Below, one piece after another: positions 7,738-17,589 of a stretch of DNA of 64,000 nt. Location of the stretch: assembly GCF_002847015.1 (NCBI RefSeq), contig NZ_CP025085.1, positions 3,658,001 to 3,722,000 of the forward strand, read 5' to 3'. Source of the DNA: Prodigiosinella confusarubida. Its GTDB lineage: Bacteria; Pseudomonadota; Gammaproteobacteria; Enterobacterales; Enterobacteriaceae. The notes under the pieces were generated by a model, which was not told the DNA's origin, did no database searches, and worked only from the letters and a program-made list of their open reading frames with translations. The position numbers and the translations under genes were made by a program. Numbering within the stretch: position 1 is the first letter of the stretch; each line of letters starts with the position of its first letter.

Positions 7738-8658
7738 ACGAACGCGTGCAACTGATCCGATGGATACGTGAAGCCATGAACGCCGGTGCACGTCTGATCC
7801 CCGCTTGTCGGGAAGCAGGGTTAAGCCTGAGCACCTGGCGGCGCTGGAATCACCAGGCTGAAGACCGTCGTCCCACGGCTGGCGGACAAGGGCCTCTATC
7901 TGGCCAGTGAATCGACGTTTTACCGGGTACTGCGGCGGCAGGGTCAAGTACATCACCGTGGCCGTAGCCGCGCACCGCTGAAGGTGAATAAACCGACCAG
8001 CTATCAGGCTGTTGGGCCATGCCAAGTGTGGACGTGGGACGTCACCTGGCTGGCCTCCAGGGTTCGCGGCCGCTGGTTTTATCTGTATCTGATAGAAGAT
8101 ATTTTTAGCCGTAAAATCGTCGGTTACGAGGTTCACGAAGAGGAAAGCGGCGAGCGAGCGGCCGCGCTGCTGCACCACACCGTGTCACGTGAACGGTGTT
8201 ACCGCCATCCGTTAGTGTTACATGCCGACAATGGTGCGCCGATGAAATCCCAGACGCTGAAAGCGAAACTGGAAGAACTGAGCATCACGGGTTCGCACAG
8301 CCGACCACGAGTCAGCAACGATAATCCGTATGTAGAGTCGCTGTTCAGAACGCTAAAATATGTTCCGTCGTGGCCGTCATCAGGCTTCCTGGATCTGGCA
8401 GAAGCCCGGCGTTGGGTGGAGGGCTTTAGCCGGTGGTATAACAAGGAGCATCGGCATGGCGCGATCAGTTATGTCACACCAGAACAACGGCATCAGGGAG
8501 AAGATATAAGCCTGCTGGCAAAACGAAAAGCCTTGTATGACATGGCTAAAAAAGCCCGACCGGAACGGTGGTCAGCCTCATGCCGTCAGTGGCAGCGGGT
8601 AGATGTAGTAATGTTGAATCCAGACGAGCCAGAAACCGGGCTAAAATCTGCAGCGTAA
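7738..8658 (+). pseudogene. IS3-family OrfB with internal deletion and frameshift
   Basis: The 5' part reads ERVQLIRWIREAMNAGARLIPACREAGLS... up to EDRRPTA near 7880. It then joins out of frame to RLADKGLYLASESTFYRVLRRQGQ and a normal integrase core (CQVWTWDVTWLASRVRGRWFYLYLIEDIFSRKIVGYEV; LHADNGAPMKS; NDNPYVESLFRTLKY). The DDE stretches are visible. The junction falls on the short repeat CCCACGGCT(G), pointing to a deletion between short direct repeats that removed part of the HTH-to-core linker. The longest surviving frame (from 7984) lacks the N-terminus. Confidence 0.8.
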
Positions 8659-8759
8659 AAAACGAATAAGGGTGTCAACTTCGTTGACAGCTACCGGAAA
8701 CCGAAAAGTAGTATCGCCACACCATCGCCATTTCATCGCCACCTGGCAAATTCAGGGCA

Positions 8760-8782
8760 TAAAAAAACCACCTTGCGGTGGT
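8760..8782 (-). terminator. Rho-independent terminator of the tRNA operon
   Basis: On the minus strand, ACCACC-GCAA-GGTGGT is followed by a run of seven T residues. It lies 45 bases past the CCA end of tRNA-Leu and ends the Gly-Cys-Leu tRNA transcript. Confidence 0.85.
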
Positions 8783-8826
8783 ATAGAATTATTTTATAAC
8801 TTATTATTTTTATTAAATTAAATCAA

Positions 8827-8913
8827 TGGTGCCCAGGGCGGGACTTGAACCCGCACAGCGCGTACGCCGAGGGATTTTAAATCCCTTGTGTCTACCGATT
8901 CCACCACCTGGGC
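8827..8913 (-). tRNA. leuZ: tRNA-Leu (UAA)
   Basis: 87 nt with encoded CCA, a long variable arm typical of class II tRNAs, and the anticodon loop ATTTAAAAT giving anticodon UAA. It is the third tRNA of a Gly-Cys-Leu cluster downstream of pgsA, the glyW-cysT-leuZ arrangement of enterobacteria. Its 3' end faces the accessory island, so it is the probable integration site of the P4-like satellite. No duplicated 3' end (attR) was found to the left. Confidence 0.95.
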
Positions 8914-8921
8914 CGAAAATT

Positions 8922-8995
8922 TGGAGGCGCGTCCCGGAGTCGAACCGAGGTAGGCGGATTTGCAATCCGCTGCATGGCCACTCTGCCAACGCGCC
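8922..8995 (-). tRNA. cysT: tRNA-Cys (GCA)
   Basis: 74 nt with encoded CCA. The anticodon stem-loop GCGGATTGCAAATCCGC gives anticodon GCA. The acceptor stem GGCGCGT pairs with ACGCGCC. It is the middle gene of the Gly-Cys-Leu cluster, 8 bases upstream of tRNA-Leu. Confidence 0.95.
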
Positions 8996-9032
8996 TTACC
9001 TTAAAATCTTTGCAGCTACTATAGGATAAAAT

Positions 9033-9108
<76 letters not shown>

Positions 9109-9249
9109 AACGAACAGAATACTTTGTTTATCAAAACGTTCCAATAAACAGCGCCGCTGTCGATGCGGTGCATTCTACTTACCTGACGCAGTGAGTCAAT
9201 AAAATTATCAACCAACTCTATCTGTTTGCTGTTTTTTAAGGCGCCCCGA

Positions 9250-9798
9250 TCAATGTTCAAACAAATCGTGACGTGCAGCGTTCAAATACTGAAACATTGA
9301 CCAGAAAGTGAGCACTGCCGCAATGTATAGCGCAATCACACCGATACCTTCAACAATGCGCTCAGGACGCCATAGCAATCCAAGTAACGCTATCATCTGC
9401 GCCATAGTCTTGATTTTGCCAATCCAGGAAACAGCCACACTGCTTCGTTTACCAATCTCAGCCATCCATTCACGTAATGCAGAGATAATTATCTCACGCG
9501 CGATCATGGTAGCAGCCGGTAACGTAATCCACCATGAATGGTAATGTTCGGCAACTAATACCAGTGCGACTGCAACCATCACCTTATCGGCTACGGGATC
9601 TAAAAAAGCACCAAACCGGGTAGTTTGTTTCCAACGTCGGGCGAGAAAGCCATCAAACCAATCAGTAACGGCTGCACACACAAAAATAATGGCACAAACC
9701 ATGGGTGCCCAGGCGAATGGAAGATAAAACGCCAGCACAAAGAAAGGAATCAAAGCAATACGAAACAGGGTAAGCCACGTAGGTATATTAAATTGCAT
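9250..9798 (-). CDS. pgsA: CDP-diacylglycerol-glycerol-3-phosphate 3-phosphatidyltransferase
   Basis: 182 residues, the normal length of PgsA. It makes phosphatidylglycerophosphate from CDP-diacylglycerol and glycerol-3-phosphate, the committed step to phosphatidylglycerol and cardiolipin in the inner membrane. The CDP-alcohol phosphotransferase motif is present at residues ~55-80: [20 protein letters not shown] then LDPVADK, with the catalytic aspartates. Several hydrophobic segments follow. The N-terminus [14 protein letters not shown] is the standard start. It lies downstream of uvrC on the same strand and upstream of the Gly-Cys-Leu tRNAs, the conserved enterobacterial order. Confidence 0.97.
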   Translation of the reverse strand: MQFNIPTWLTLFRIALIPFFVLAFYLPFAWAPMVCAIIFVCAAVTDWFDGFLARRWKQTTRFGAFLDPVADKVMVAVALVLVAEHYHSWWITLPAATMIAREIIISALREWMAEIGKRSSVAVSWIGKIKTMAQMIALLGLLWRPERIVEGIGVIALYIAAVLTFWSMFQYLNAARHDLFEH

Positions 9799-9854
9799 AG
9801 CGCTTAAGTCACTGTTGGCTGGAGTGATATTGTGAGTATGTTGCTACATTGTCC

Positions 9855-11687
9855 CTAGTGTTTCAATGCATAGAAGATTTTTTCTGCCAATGCATGTGAA
9901 ATTCCCGGCACATTAGCAATCTCCTCAACACTGGCATTCATTAAAGGTTGCAGTCCTCCCATATACTTCAGGAGCATCTGACGACGTTTCGGGCCAACAC
10001 CTTCAATAGTTTCAAGCGTACTGGTGCTTTTCACTTTTGCCCTTTTCTTACGATGTCCACTAATGGCGTGATCATGCGAGTCATCACGAATATGTTGGAT
10101 AACGTGCAAAGCGGGAGAGTCTGACGGTAAGGCAATACCATCACCTGTCGCTTCAAAGAACAACGTTTCCAGCCCGGCCTTACGATCACTGCCTTTCGCA
10201 ACCCCTAACAGTAACGGCTTACTTTTGTCCCAAGGAACCGCTAAAGAGTCAAAAACGGCTTTCGCCTGCCCTAACTGACCTTTTCCGCCATCAATAATGA
10301 TGACATCCGGGATCTTACTCTCATCCCACGCCTTGTCGTAGCGACGCCTCAGTACCTGAGTCATCGCCGCATAATCATCTCCCGGTGTAATCCCGGTAAT
10401 ATTATAGCGGCGATATTCTGAACGTAGTGGACCATTGGCATCAAAAACCACACATGATGCTACCGTTTGTTCCCCCATCGTATGGCTAATGTCAAAACAC
10501 TCCATCCGTTGGATTTTTGGCAGCTTGAGTACATTGGCCAGTGCGGTCAATCGCTGATGGATAGTCGACTGCTGAGAAAGTCTGGTTAACAGTGCAGTTC
10601 TTGCATTTGTACGCGCCAGCTTGAGATAGCGGGCTCTGTCACCCCGGGGTTTACTCTGAATTTGTACTTTACGTCCGGCAATATCTGTCAAAGATTCCGT
10701 GAGAAGCTGTTGATCGGGAAGTGTGAAATCCAGCAATATTTCCGTCGGTAAAGTCCGGGATAAACTACCTTGCAAATAAAACTGCCCGACAAATGTCTGC
10801 ACCACCTCTCCCAGCTCGGTTCCTCCAGGGACTCTCGGGAAATAACTACGGCTTCCCAATACTTTTCCCTGACGGATAAAAAGCACATGAACACATGCCA
10901 TACCCGTATCAAAAGCGACACCAATTACATCCAGATCGTCGCCATCACCAGAGACAAACTGTTTTTCCGTTACCCGACGTACTGCTTGAATTTGATCACG
11001 AATACGAGCTGCCTCTTCAAACTTCAAACTTCGGCTTGCCAATTCCATTCGTTCAATTAACTTGGTCAATACCTGTTGATCTTTGCCAGACAAAAACAGG
11101 CGAACATATTCAACCTGCTGCAAATATTCTGCCTCACTTACCAGCCCGGCCACACACGGCCCAAGACAGCGACCAATCTGATATTGTAGACAAGGACGGG
11201 AACGATTGCGGTACACGCTGTTTTCACACTGACGGACTGGAAACAACTTTTGCAATAGCATTAAAGTTTCACGTACAGCGTTTCCATTAGGAAACGGTCC
11301 GAAATACTCTCCTTTGGCATGCTTAGCACCACGATGCACCGACAGACGTGGATGAGGATCTGCGCTCAAAAAAATCATCGGATAGGATTTATCATCCCGC
11401 AGCAGTACGTTATAACGCGGTTGATATAGCTTGATGTAATTATGTTCCAGCAGTAAAGCTTCAGTTTCAGTGTGAGTGATCGTGACATCGATCTGATAAA
11501 TACTTCGAACCAAAGCCTCTGTTTTACGGCTGGGAACATGACTGCGGAAATAACTGGAAAGACGTTTTTTTAAATCTTTTGCCTTACCGACATAGATCAC
11601 CGTGTTACTGGCATCATACATACGATAAACCCCAGGTCGACTGGTTACCGTCTTCAGGAACGCCAGGGAATCAAAACATTCACTCAC
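9855..11687 (-). CDS. uvrC: UvrABC excinuclease subunit C
   Basis: 610 residues, full length. UvrC makes both incisions in nucleotide excision repair once UvrB is loaded on damage. Domains in order: a GIY-YIG nuclease near the N-terminus ([21 protein letters not shown], 3' incision), a cysteine cluster around residues 150-175, a UVR UvrB-binding segment near 205-240 ([12 protein letters not shown]), an RNase H-like 5' incision domain ([16 protein letters not shown]), and a C-terminal helix-hairpin-helix pair ([31 protein letters not shown]). The start overlaps the end of uvrY by 8 bases, so the genes are coupled, as in E. coli. Confidence 0.98.
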   Translation of the reverse strand: MSECFDSLAFLKTVTSRPGVYRMYDASNTVIYVGKAKDLKKRLSSYFRSHVPSRKTEALVRSIYQIDVTITHTETEALLLEHNYIKLYQPRYNVLLRDDKSYPMIFLSADPHPRLSVHRGAKHAKGEYFGPFPNGNAVRETLMLLQKLFPVRQCENSVYRNRSRPCLQYQIGRCLGPCVAGLVSEAEYLQQVEYVRLFLSGKDQQVLTKLIERMELASRSLKFEEAARIRDQIQAVRRVTEKQFVSGDGDDLDVIGVAFDTGMACVHVLFIRQGKVLGSRSYFPRVPGGTELGEVVQTFVGQFYLQGSLSRTLPTEILLDFTLPDQQLLTESLTDIAGRKVQIQSKPRGDRARYLKLARTNARTALLTRLSQQSTIHQRLTALANVLKLPKIQRMECFDISHTMGEQTVASCVVFDANGPLRSEYRRYNITGITPGDDYAAMTQVLRRRYDKAWDESKIPDVIIIDGGKGQLGQAKAVFDSLAVPWDKSKPLLLGVAKGSDRKAGLETLFFEATGDGIALPSDSPALHVIQHIRDDSHDHAISGHRKKRAKVKSTSTLETIEGVGPKRRQMLLKYMGGLQPLMNASVEEIANVPGISHALAEKIFYALKH

Positions 11688-12336
11688 TGCTAATCAATGT
11701 CTCCGCATTAAACAGGCCGTGTCGAATTGCCAGATGGGTCAGCTCTACATCACCATTAATGTTCAGCTTGTTGAACATTCGATAACGATAGCTATTCACG
11801 GTTTTAGGGCTCAGATTAAGTTGATCGGAAATTTCCGTCACTTTCTGCCCTTTGGTAATCATCAGCATAATTTGCAATTCTCGTTCAGACAGGCGTTCCA
11901 GAGGCGTTTCGGTCTGTGGCTCTAACTGACTCAATGCCATCTGTTGTGCAATATCGGAGGCGATATAACGTTTGCCGGCATGAACGGACCGAATCGCATA
12001 GATAACCTCCTGAGGTGTGGCACCTTTACTTAAGTAGCCTGCCGCACCAGCCTGCATAACTTTAGCAGGCAAAGGGTTCTCTGTGTATATAGTCAGCATT
12101 ATAACCTTTATTTCGGGAGAAAATCGTACGATTTTCCGTGTGGCTTCAAGGCCGCCGATCCCAGGCATATTCATATCCATTAAGACGACATCAACACGAT
12201 TACTGCGGCACCATCTTACAGCATCTTCGCCACATTGAGCCTCACCAACGACCTTAAGGCCTTTGATATCGTCGAGAATGCGCTGTATCCCTGCCCGCAC
12301 CAGTTCATGGTCATCAACAAGAAAAACGCTAATCAA
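11680..12336 (-). CDS. uvrY: Response regulator UvrY (GacA/ExpA family), TTG start
   Basis: 218 residues from a TTG at 12336, the length known for E. coli UvrY; GGAG lies 9 bases upstream. A longer frame from 12366 adds ten residues with no homology. It contains a receiver domain ([13 protein letters not shown]; phospho-acceptor in [31 protein letters not shown]) and a LuxR-type HTH ([16 protein letters not shown]...[19 protein letters not shown]). UvrY is phosphorylated by BarA and drives csrB/csrC sRNA transcription, controlling virulence, secondary metabolism and carbon flow. No neighbouring sdiA-like gene is seen upstream. Confidence 0.96.
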   Translation of the reverse strand: MISVFLVDDHELVRAGIQRILDDIKGLKVVGEAQCGEDAVRWCRSNRVDVVLMDMNMPGIGGLEATRKIVRFSPEIKVIMLTIYTENPLPAKVMQAGAAGYLSKGATPQEVIYAIRSVHAGKRYIASDIAQQMALSQLEPQTETPLERLSERELQIMLMITKGQKVTEISDQLNLSPKTVNSYRYRMFNKLNINGDVELTHLAIRHGLFNAETLISSE

Positions 12337-13310
12337 AGAACAATTCTCCAAAAAAGAGAGTAACACTTACAGACGAAATGTTGCAGGTGATACTACGTGG
12401 TTTAAAAAAACAATGAATACACTTTTTAATTAAAAATGTACTTTATTTACCATGCGGTAATATGTTCTAAGCTCTAGTTAAGGATACCAATAGAGTACTA
12501 GAAATAGAACTCTCCTCCGTCACAGCATCAACATTTCAAACCTGGCTTTTAGAGAATGGGAGTCATACACTGACAAAACCCAATAAAAAATCAAAAATAC
12601 TTTATAAATCAATATGATAACGTCAATTTTTTTATGATAAAAATACGTGGATTTACTCTCTATAAGTCGATTATAACAATCACTTAGCTTTACTGCGACT
12701 ATTTTCTATAGCTAGCATCTTTATATCCATACAGAATTTACTATGTTTGTTATCAAATGCATTTAAAGCTCAGCAGCCATATAATCAAGGACAGACAAAT
12801 ATAACCCAAAAGGTTCATAATGTGCGAAAAATATACATTTTTACTATTGGGAATTTATTCTGAATAGAAAGAACCCGGATTCCATATGTTATACCTGGCC
12901 TTAATTCCATAATCTGAAAGGTAATGATGTCCTGAAACTTATCAGATCTTAGCACCGACTATATTTTTTAAGAAAAAATATGGACGATAGTGATTTCACT
13001 ACAATAACTTCAGGAGAGGCTTCAGCATACAAAACGGCTTGTTTAAAAACGCTGTTGACACTAATTTCAAAAACGATTAGTCAGTTTTATATAGGTAAAG
13101 TAATCATAAAAATAGAGAAATATGCCACCCAAACGAAATATTTGACTTAGCAAGAAACATTTAGCAACAAAATAAAACAGATAAAGATAACCCGTTATAG
13201 ATAACAGTATAATTTTTGATAAGAAGTCATAGTCCTTCTATAGAGTAATAGATCATTTTTTTATTTTAATCATCATATTAATGCATTCATTTATTATCTA
13301 TTTTTTATTC
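12337..13310 (+). other. Gene-free AT-rich stretch upstream of uvrY
   Basis: Nearly 1 kb with no open frame having coding character on either strand. The first part must contain the uvrY promoter. Composition is strongly AT-rich with many short stops, as in decayed sequence. I see no tRNA, recognisable sRNA or IS fragment in it. The end adjoins a dispersed repeat at 13311. Confidence 0.5.
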
Positions 13311-13410
13311 TACGCCCAATAGGTTTCGAGGCGCAGAAAGACGGCAAGCAAAAGGATCCCGGTAAGTAATTTGAGTGGCTGAGCGCCAACAACTTGCAAT
13401 ATGACGGATA
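13311..13410 (+). repeat. Dispersed enterobacterial repeat, copy 1
   Basis: Begins TACGCCCAATAGGTTTCGAG and ends ACAACTTGCAATATGACGGATA. The same family recurs at 26095-26290, 57276-57398 and, as a half copy, at 31430-31458, with shared ends (CAATAGRTTTCGAG / CAACTTG...ATGAC). Such ~120-bp ERIC-like intergenic repeats are common in some Enterobacterales genomes. Confidence 0.65.
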
Positions 13411-13597
13411 TAAACTATATTTTGCAATTCAGTTTATAATACTGTCAATTGAGACTATTTCGTGCAAAATAATTAATTAGTGAAAATGCATTAATTAACA
13501 TTTCCTTTTGATGGAGAATTTAATCAGTCAACGCGAATGGATATCTTATATGCAGATGAAAAAAACAGAATGAAAATAAATGACATAAGGTAAGTGT

Positions 13598-13673
<76 letters not shown>

Positions 13674-14025
13674 AACGGGGACGCATTATTCTCTGATTAA
13701 CGCCATCTGTCAAATGGTTCGTATTATTTTTTTAACTCACTAAGAGAGATAACTGTGTTTAAACAACACTCTCGCTGCCAAGTTTGGGTTTTCATACTAT
13801 ATCTTGTACTGTAGTGAGCTTATTTGCTACTTACCGTCTAATTGGCTACAAAATAGGCAGACTCACATCGAACATTATTTCACCATATGAAATGGTGCTC
13901 ACCCCTTATAAAATAAGTACAGCAGTGACACTATAATATTACTACTGGTTTAGAATGAAATATTACAGAGAGCCATTCAAGAGCATCTAACAACATCACA
14001 GACACGAAACAGGAAAAACAATTAA
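13674..14025 (+). promoter_or_regulatory. cycA upstream region
   Basis: About 350 bases without a gene between tRNA-Lys and cycA. It must hold the promoters for both directions. No operator could be assigned by eye. The cycA ribosome site is weak (GGAAAAACAATTAA before ATG). In E. coli the cycA leader is a GcvB sRNA target; no such pairing was tested here. Confidence 0.4.
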
Positions 14026-15435
14026 ATGGTAGATCAATCAAAAGAGGTTGAAGCTAGCGATCTCACAGGAACCGGCCATGACGGTTTACAAAGAAATCTG
14101 ACTAACCGACATATTCAGCTAATTGCTATTGGTGGTGCTATCGGTACCGGACTATTTATGGGTTCAGGTAAAACCATCAGTCTGGCAGGACCATCAATTA
14201 TTTTCGTTTATATGATTATTGGTTTTATGCTGTTTTTTGTCATGCGAGCAATGGGTGAGCTATTGCTCTCAAACCTGAACTATAAATCATTCAGTGATTT
14301 TGCAGCCGACTTGCTCGGCCCCTGGGCAGGTTTTTTTACTGGCTGGACTTACTGGTTCTGTTGGATAGTTACCGGTATTGCAGATGTTGTTGCCATTAGT
14401 GCCTATACACAGTTCTGGTTTCCCGACGTTTCCCAGTGGATTTCCTCTTTGCTATGTATACTGCTGCTTCTGACGTTAAATCTGGCGACTGTTAAGCTGT
14501 TTGGTGAAATGGAGTTCTGGTTTGCGATGATAAAGATCATTGCTATCACTGCGCTAATCATTATAGGTGTCGTACTCGTTGCCATGCACTTCCCCTCTCC
14601 ATCCGGCACCACCGCTTCTTTTACCAACTTGTGGAACGATGGCGGGATGTTCCCCAAAGGGATTACTGGATTCTTTGCCGGCTTCCAGATAGCAGTATTT
14701 GCTTTTGTAGGCATTGAATTGGTAGGTACAACAGCTGCTGAAACAAAAAACCCTCATGTTGTATTACCGCGTGCTATCAATGCCATACCGATTCGCATCA
14801 TTATGTTCTACGTGTTCGCTCTGGTCATGATTATGTCAGTCACGCCCTGGAGTCATATTGCAGCAGATCGCAGCCCGTTTGTTGAAATGTTTGTATTGGT
14901 TGGATTACCAGCAGCTGCCAGCATAATCAATTTTGTGGTTTTAACCTCTGCTGCCTCATCTGCCAACAGTGGAATATTTTCCACTAGTCGCATGCTATTC
15001 GGATTGGCCAGACAAGGCGATGCGCCACAGCGTTTCGGTGTTCTGTCAAAGCACGCAGTTCCTTCTACTGGACTTCTGTTTTCCTGTACCTGTCTGCTGT
15101 CAGGTGTCATTCTTATCTATCTGATCCCTAATGTAATGACTGTATTTACTCTGGTTACTACGGTATCAGCGATTTTGTTCATGTTTATCTGGAGCATTAT
15201 TCTATTTTCGTATCTGGCTTATCGGAAACACCGACCTCAGCTACATGAAAGTTCGCAATACAAAATGCCATTAGGTAAATTCATGTGTTGGGTGTGCATC
15301 ACCTTCTTCGCTTTTGTACTATTCCTGCTGATGCTACAGCCGGATACCCGGCAAGCACTGCTTGTCACACCAATATGGTTTATTGTGCTGGCTATTGCAT
15401 ATCTCTTCATCTATAAGAAAAAACAGACGATTTAA
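14026..15435 (+). CDS. cycA: D-serine/D-alanine/glycine:H+ symporter
   Basis: 469 residues, an amino acid-polyamine-organocation family permease of the inner membrane with about 12 transmembrane segments. It imports glycine, D-alanine, D-serine and the antibiotic D-cycloserine. The sequence is close to E. coli CycA throughout: start MVDQ, then RNLTNRHIQLIAIGGAIGTG, the GLFMGSGKTISLAGP loop, GIELVGTTAAETKNP, and VLTSAASSANSGIF. The first ~20 residues form a soluble tail. It is monocistronic and ends in a strong hairpin shared with the convergent nac remnant. Confidence 0.95.
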   Translation: MVDQSKEVEASDLTGTGHDGLQRNLTNRHIQLIAIGGAIGTGLFMGSGKTISLAGPSIIFVYMIIGFMLFFVMRAMGELLLSNLNYKSFSDFAADLLGPWAGFFTGWTYWFCWIVTGIADVVAISAYTQFWFPDVSQWISSLLCILLLLTLNLATVKLFGEMEFWFAMIKIIAITALIIIGVVLVAMHFPSPSGTTASFTNLWNDGGMFPKGITGFFAGFQIAVFAFVGIELVGTTAAETKNPHVVLPRAINAIPIRIIMFYVFALVMIMSVTPWSHIAADRSPFVEMFVLVGLPAAASIINFVVLTSAASSANSGIFSTSRMLFGLARQGDAPQRFGVLSKHAVPSTGLLFSCTCLLSGVILIYLIPNVMTVFTLVTTVSAILFMFIWSIILFSYLAYRKHRPQLHESSQYKMPLGKFMCWVCITFFAFVLFLLMLQPDTRQALLVTPIWFIVLAIAYLFIYKKKQTI

Positions 15436-15492
15436 TCGTTCTGGCAGGATATATGTGCTGAAGGAAATCAAAGAAATACCAGGAAGGTTGGA

Positions 15493-15531
15493 TTAACGCG
15501 GTCAGCTATATCAGATAACTGACCGCGTTAA
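15493..15531. terminator. Bidirectional hairpin between cycA and truncated nac
   Basis: TTAACGCGGTCAG at 15493-15505 pairs perfectly with CTGACCGCGTTAA at 15519-15531, a 13-bp stem with a 13-base spacer. It sits between two convergent genes and begins two bases past the nac stop codon. No strong T-run is present. It is probably a terminator, or the scar of the deletion that shortened nac. Confidence 0.6.
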
Positions 15532-15533
15532 GA

Positions 15534-15809
15534 TCAGGCATTTACCGTTTGCCGAACACCATTAACCGCACTCTTTGCCTGCTCACATTGATTTAAAATA
15601 GTTTGCGCATGTGAATATAGAATTTTTCCTGCCTCAGTCGGCGTCACTCCACGACGACTACGCACCAGCAACTGTTTTTCAAGCTCACCTTCCAGCGTAG
15701 CAACTTGTTGACTCAGCGCTGGTTGCGCGATATGCAACATTTCAGCAGCCTGCGTCAAGCTACCGATATCAACGATTTTTACAAAATATTTGAGTCGTCT
15801 AAGATTCAT
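15534..15809 (-). CDS. nac: Truncated Nac-type LysR regulator (DNA-binding domain only)
   Basis: 91 residues from ATG 15809 (GGGAGGT four bases upstream) to a stop at 15534. It aligns closely with the first ~90 residues of E. coli Nac: MNLRRLKYFVKIVDIGSLTQ, the HTH AAEMLHIAQPALSQQVATLE, and RRGVTPTEAGKILYSHAQTI. Nac is normally ~305 residues with a C-terminal effector/oligomerisation domain, which is wholly missing. The neighbourhood of tRNA-Asn is where enterobacterial nac lies. The DNA-binding domain and linker are intact, and short Nac forms are known from experiments to retain some activity, so it may still bind DNA. It may equally be a pseudogene. Confidence 0.75.
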   Translation of the reverse strand: MNLRRLKYFVKIVDIGSLTQAAEMLHIAQPALSQQVATLEGELEKQLLVRSRRGVTPTEAGKILYSHAQTILNQCEQAKSAVNGVRQTVNA

Positions 15810-16184
15810 GTGTACCTCCCGAATAGTCACCTTCTACAGGTAGCAAAAACCGCGCCATATTCCTTTTAGTCGCGAATAAAAAACATGGGATGAGCTTAAG
15901 AGGTTGTATAAATAAGTAAAAGCAATGGTCCATTAAATTTAAGGTTATGAATTCGCTATGGTCTTTCCAATAGAGTCGCCCCCTTGAATGCACCATTACA
16001 GTGCACTATTTGCAATCTGCAAGTGCACCAGTTTGCTGGCGCACCGATTAGTCAGGCCAGAGTAAGGGATGCTATGACAATAGTTTCAATGAGTTGATTA
16101 GAAGTGCATCAAACGATTCCAGAAGAAGGTTCCATCCTTTGACAAGGCCAACTACTGCCGCTATCATCCCTCGCACTCAGCGAT
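15810..16184 (-). promoter_or_regulatory. Region between nac and tRNA-Asn
   Basis: About 375 bases without a supported gene. It should contain the nac promoter and the tRNA-Asn promoter. Enterobacterial nac is sigma-54 dependent; I looked for GG-N10-GC and did not find a convincing copy. There is a cluster of related words (AGTGCAC, AAGTGCACCAG, GCACCATTACAGTGCAC) around 15990-16035. Confidence 0.4.
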
Positions 16185-16260
16185 TCCTCTGTAGTTCAGT
16201 CGGTAGAACGGCGGACTGTTAATCCGTATGTCACTGGTTCGAGTCCAGTCAGAGGAGCCA
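16185..16260 (+). tRNA. tRNA-Asn (GUU)
   Basis: 76 nt with encoded GCCA end. The acceptor stem TCCTCTG pairs with CAGAGGA. The anticodon loop ACTGTTAAT gives GUU. A P4-type integrase relic starts 162 bases downstream in the same orientation, so this tRNA was used as an attachment site, as asn tRNA genes are by the Yersinia high-pathogenicity island. Confidence 0.96.
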
Positions 16261-16421
16261 ATTTCCTGCTTTCATGCATCCTTGCGAATCCCTATATGAT
16301 TCAGATTCAATAAGTTAGCGTGAAAAGTCTTCCCGGTGCATGTTCAGTTTTCCCTCCGCATCGGGAGAATTTGGTGGTCAGATTTGGGGTCAGGTTAGTT
16401 CGATGACGGAGTGACCCCCAC

Positions 16422-17493
16422 ATGTCTCTTAATGATTCAAAAATCCGCAACTTAAAAGTTTCCGCAAAACCCTTCAAAGTCGCCGACTCTCATGGTCTGT
16501 ACCTGTTGGTTAATCCCGGCGGTTCGCATCTCTGGTATCTCAAATATCGCATCAACGGAAAAGAATCTCGTCTTGCTTTAGGTGCCTATCCTGTTGTCTC
16601 TCTCGCTAATGCGCGTCAACAGCGTGATGGCATCCGTAAACTGCTGGCGCAGAATATTAACCCCGCACACCATCGGGCGGCTGAAAAAGCGCCCCGGTCA
16701 CCAGAAAAAACCTTCAGGGATGTGGCGCTGGACTGGCATCAAAGCAACCGAACATGGTCAGAAAACCACGCCACTCGCCTGCTTGCCAGCATGAACAATC
16801 ATATCTTTCCGGTTATCGGGCACTTGCCGATCACAGAACTGAAACCCCGTCATTTCATCGCCCTGCTGAAAGGCATTGAGAAAAAAGGCCTGCTGGAAGT
16901 GGCGTCCCGTACCCGGCAGCACCTGTGCAACATCATGTGCCATGCCGTGCATCAGGAGCTGATTGAAAACAATCCGGCGGCCAATCTGGACGATTCCCGC
17001 CACCCGCGAAGCCATCCCCGGTGTGCGTTACTCCGGGCGTGGCGCGAAAATGCGCACACCGCATATCGTTCCCCTCTCCCGTCAGTCCATCACTATTCTG
17101 AAACAGATACGGGAGATAGCCGGTCATCAGGTACTGGTATTTCCCGGCGATCACAATCCGTATAAACCGATGTGCGAAAACACGGTCAACAAGGCTTTGC
17201 GCCTGATGGGTTATGACACAAAAGATGACATCTGCGGTCATGGCTTCCGGGCAATGGCCTGTAGCGCGCTGATGGAATCCGGCCTGTGGTCACAGGATGC
17301 CGTTGAGCGCCAGATGAGCCATCAGGAGCGCAACAGCGTGCGGGCAGCTTACATCCATAAGGCGGAATACCTTGATGCCCGAAAAGCGATGATGCAATGG
17401 TGGTCGGATTATCTGGATATGTGCCGGAAAGTGTATGTGCCACCTTATATTTGTAGGAAGGGAAGCATCTGCACAATGGGATTACCCCTCTGA
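16422..17493 (+). pseudogene. P4-type tyrosine integrase with internal deletion
   Basis: The N-terminal part is a normal DUF4102/arm-binding domain (LNDSKIRNLKVSAKPFKVAD; HLWYLKYRINGKE) and core-binding domain up to NPAANLD at ~16992. The frame then jumps to WTIPATREAIPGVRYSGRGA and runs on to the C-terminus with the H-x-x-R box (HGFRAMA), the second His (MSHQER) and the probable nucleophile Tyr (HKAEYLDARKAMMQWW). About 60 codons containing the first catalytic Arg are gone. The junction is at the shared word CTGGAC, so the deletion fell between short repeats. It is catalytically dead. It marks a lost island at tRNA-Asn; no other island genes remain before the peroxidase. Confidence 0.9.
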
Positions 17494-17513
17494 CAAAACA
17501 AACCATAAAAATA

Positions 17514-17547
17514 GCCGTATCAGTCTGTACTGGTACGGCATTTTTTT
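17514..17547 (+). terminator. Rho-independent terminator after the integrase relic
   Basis: GCCGTATCAG pairs with CTGGTACGGC around a 6-base loop (one G-T pair), followed by seven T residues at 17541-17547. Confidence 0.8.
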
Positions 17548-17589
17548 GGCTTCAATTCGGAGAAATTGTTGTTCGAATTACAGGCGCAC

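Larger units (their letters stand above)
7188..8693 (+). mobile_element. Degraded IS3-family element (second, longer copy)
   Basis: Starts with the same end sequence as the truncated copy (TCTGGCAGGATAGTTGACACCCC). It ends near 8693 with a mirror of its core (GGGTGTCAACTTCGTTGACAGCTACC), sharing AGTTGACACCC in inverted orientation. orfA carries a stop and orfB carries an internal deletion, so the copy is not autonomous. A far more decayed relative lies at 25433-25880. The exact ends are uncertain by a few bases. Confidence 0.75.

Noticed and set aside
15990..16040. Possible sigma-54 promoter for nac
   Set aside because: The TGGTGCAC...TTGCA words do not give the required GG-N10-GC spacing.
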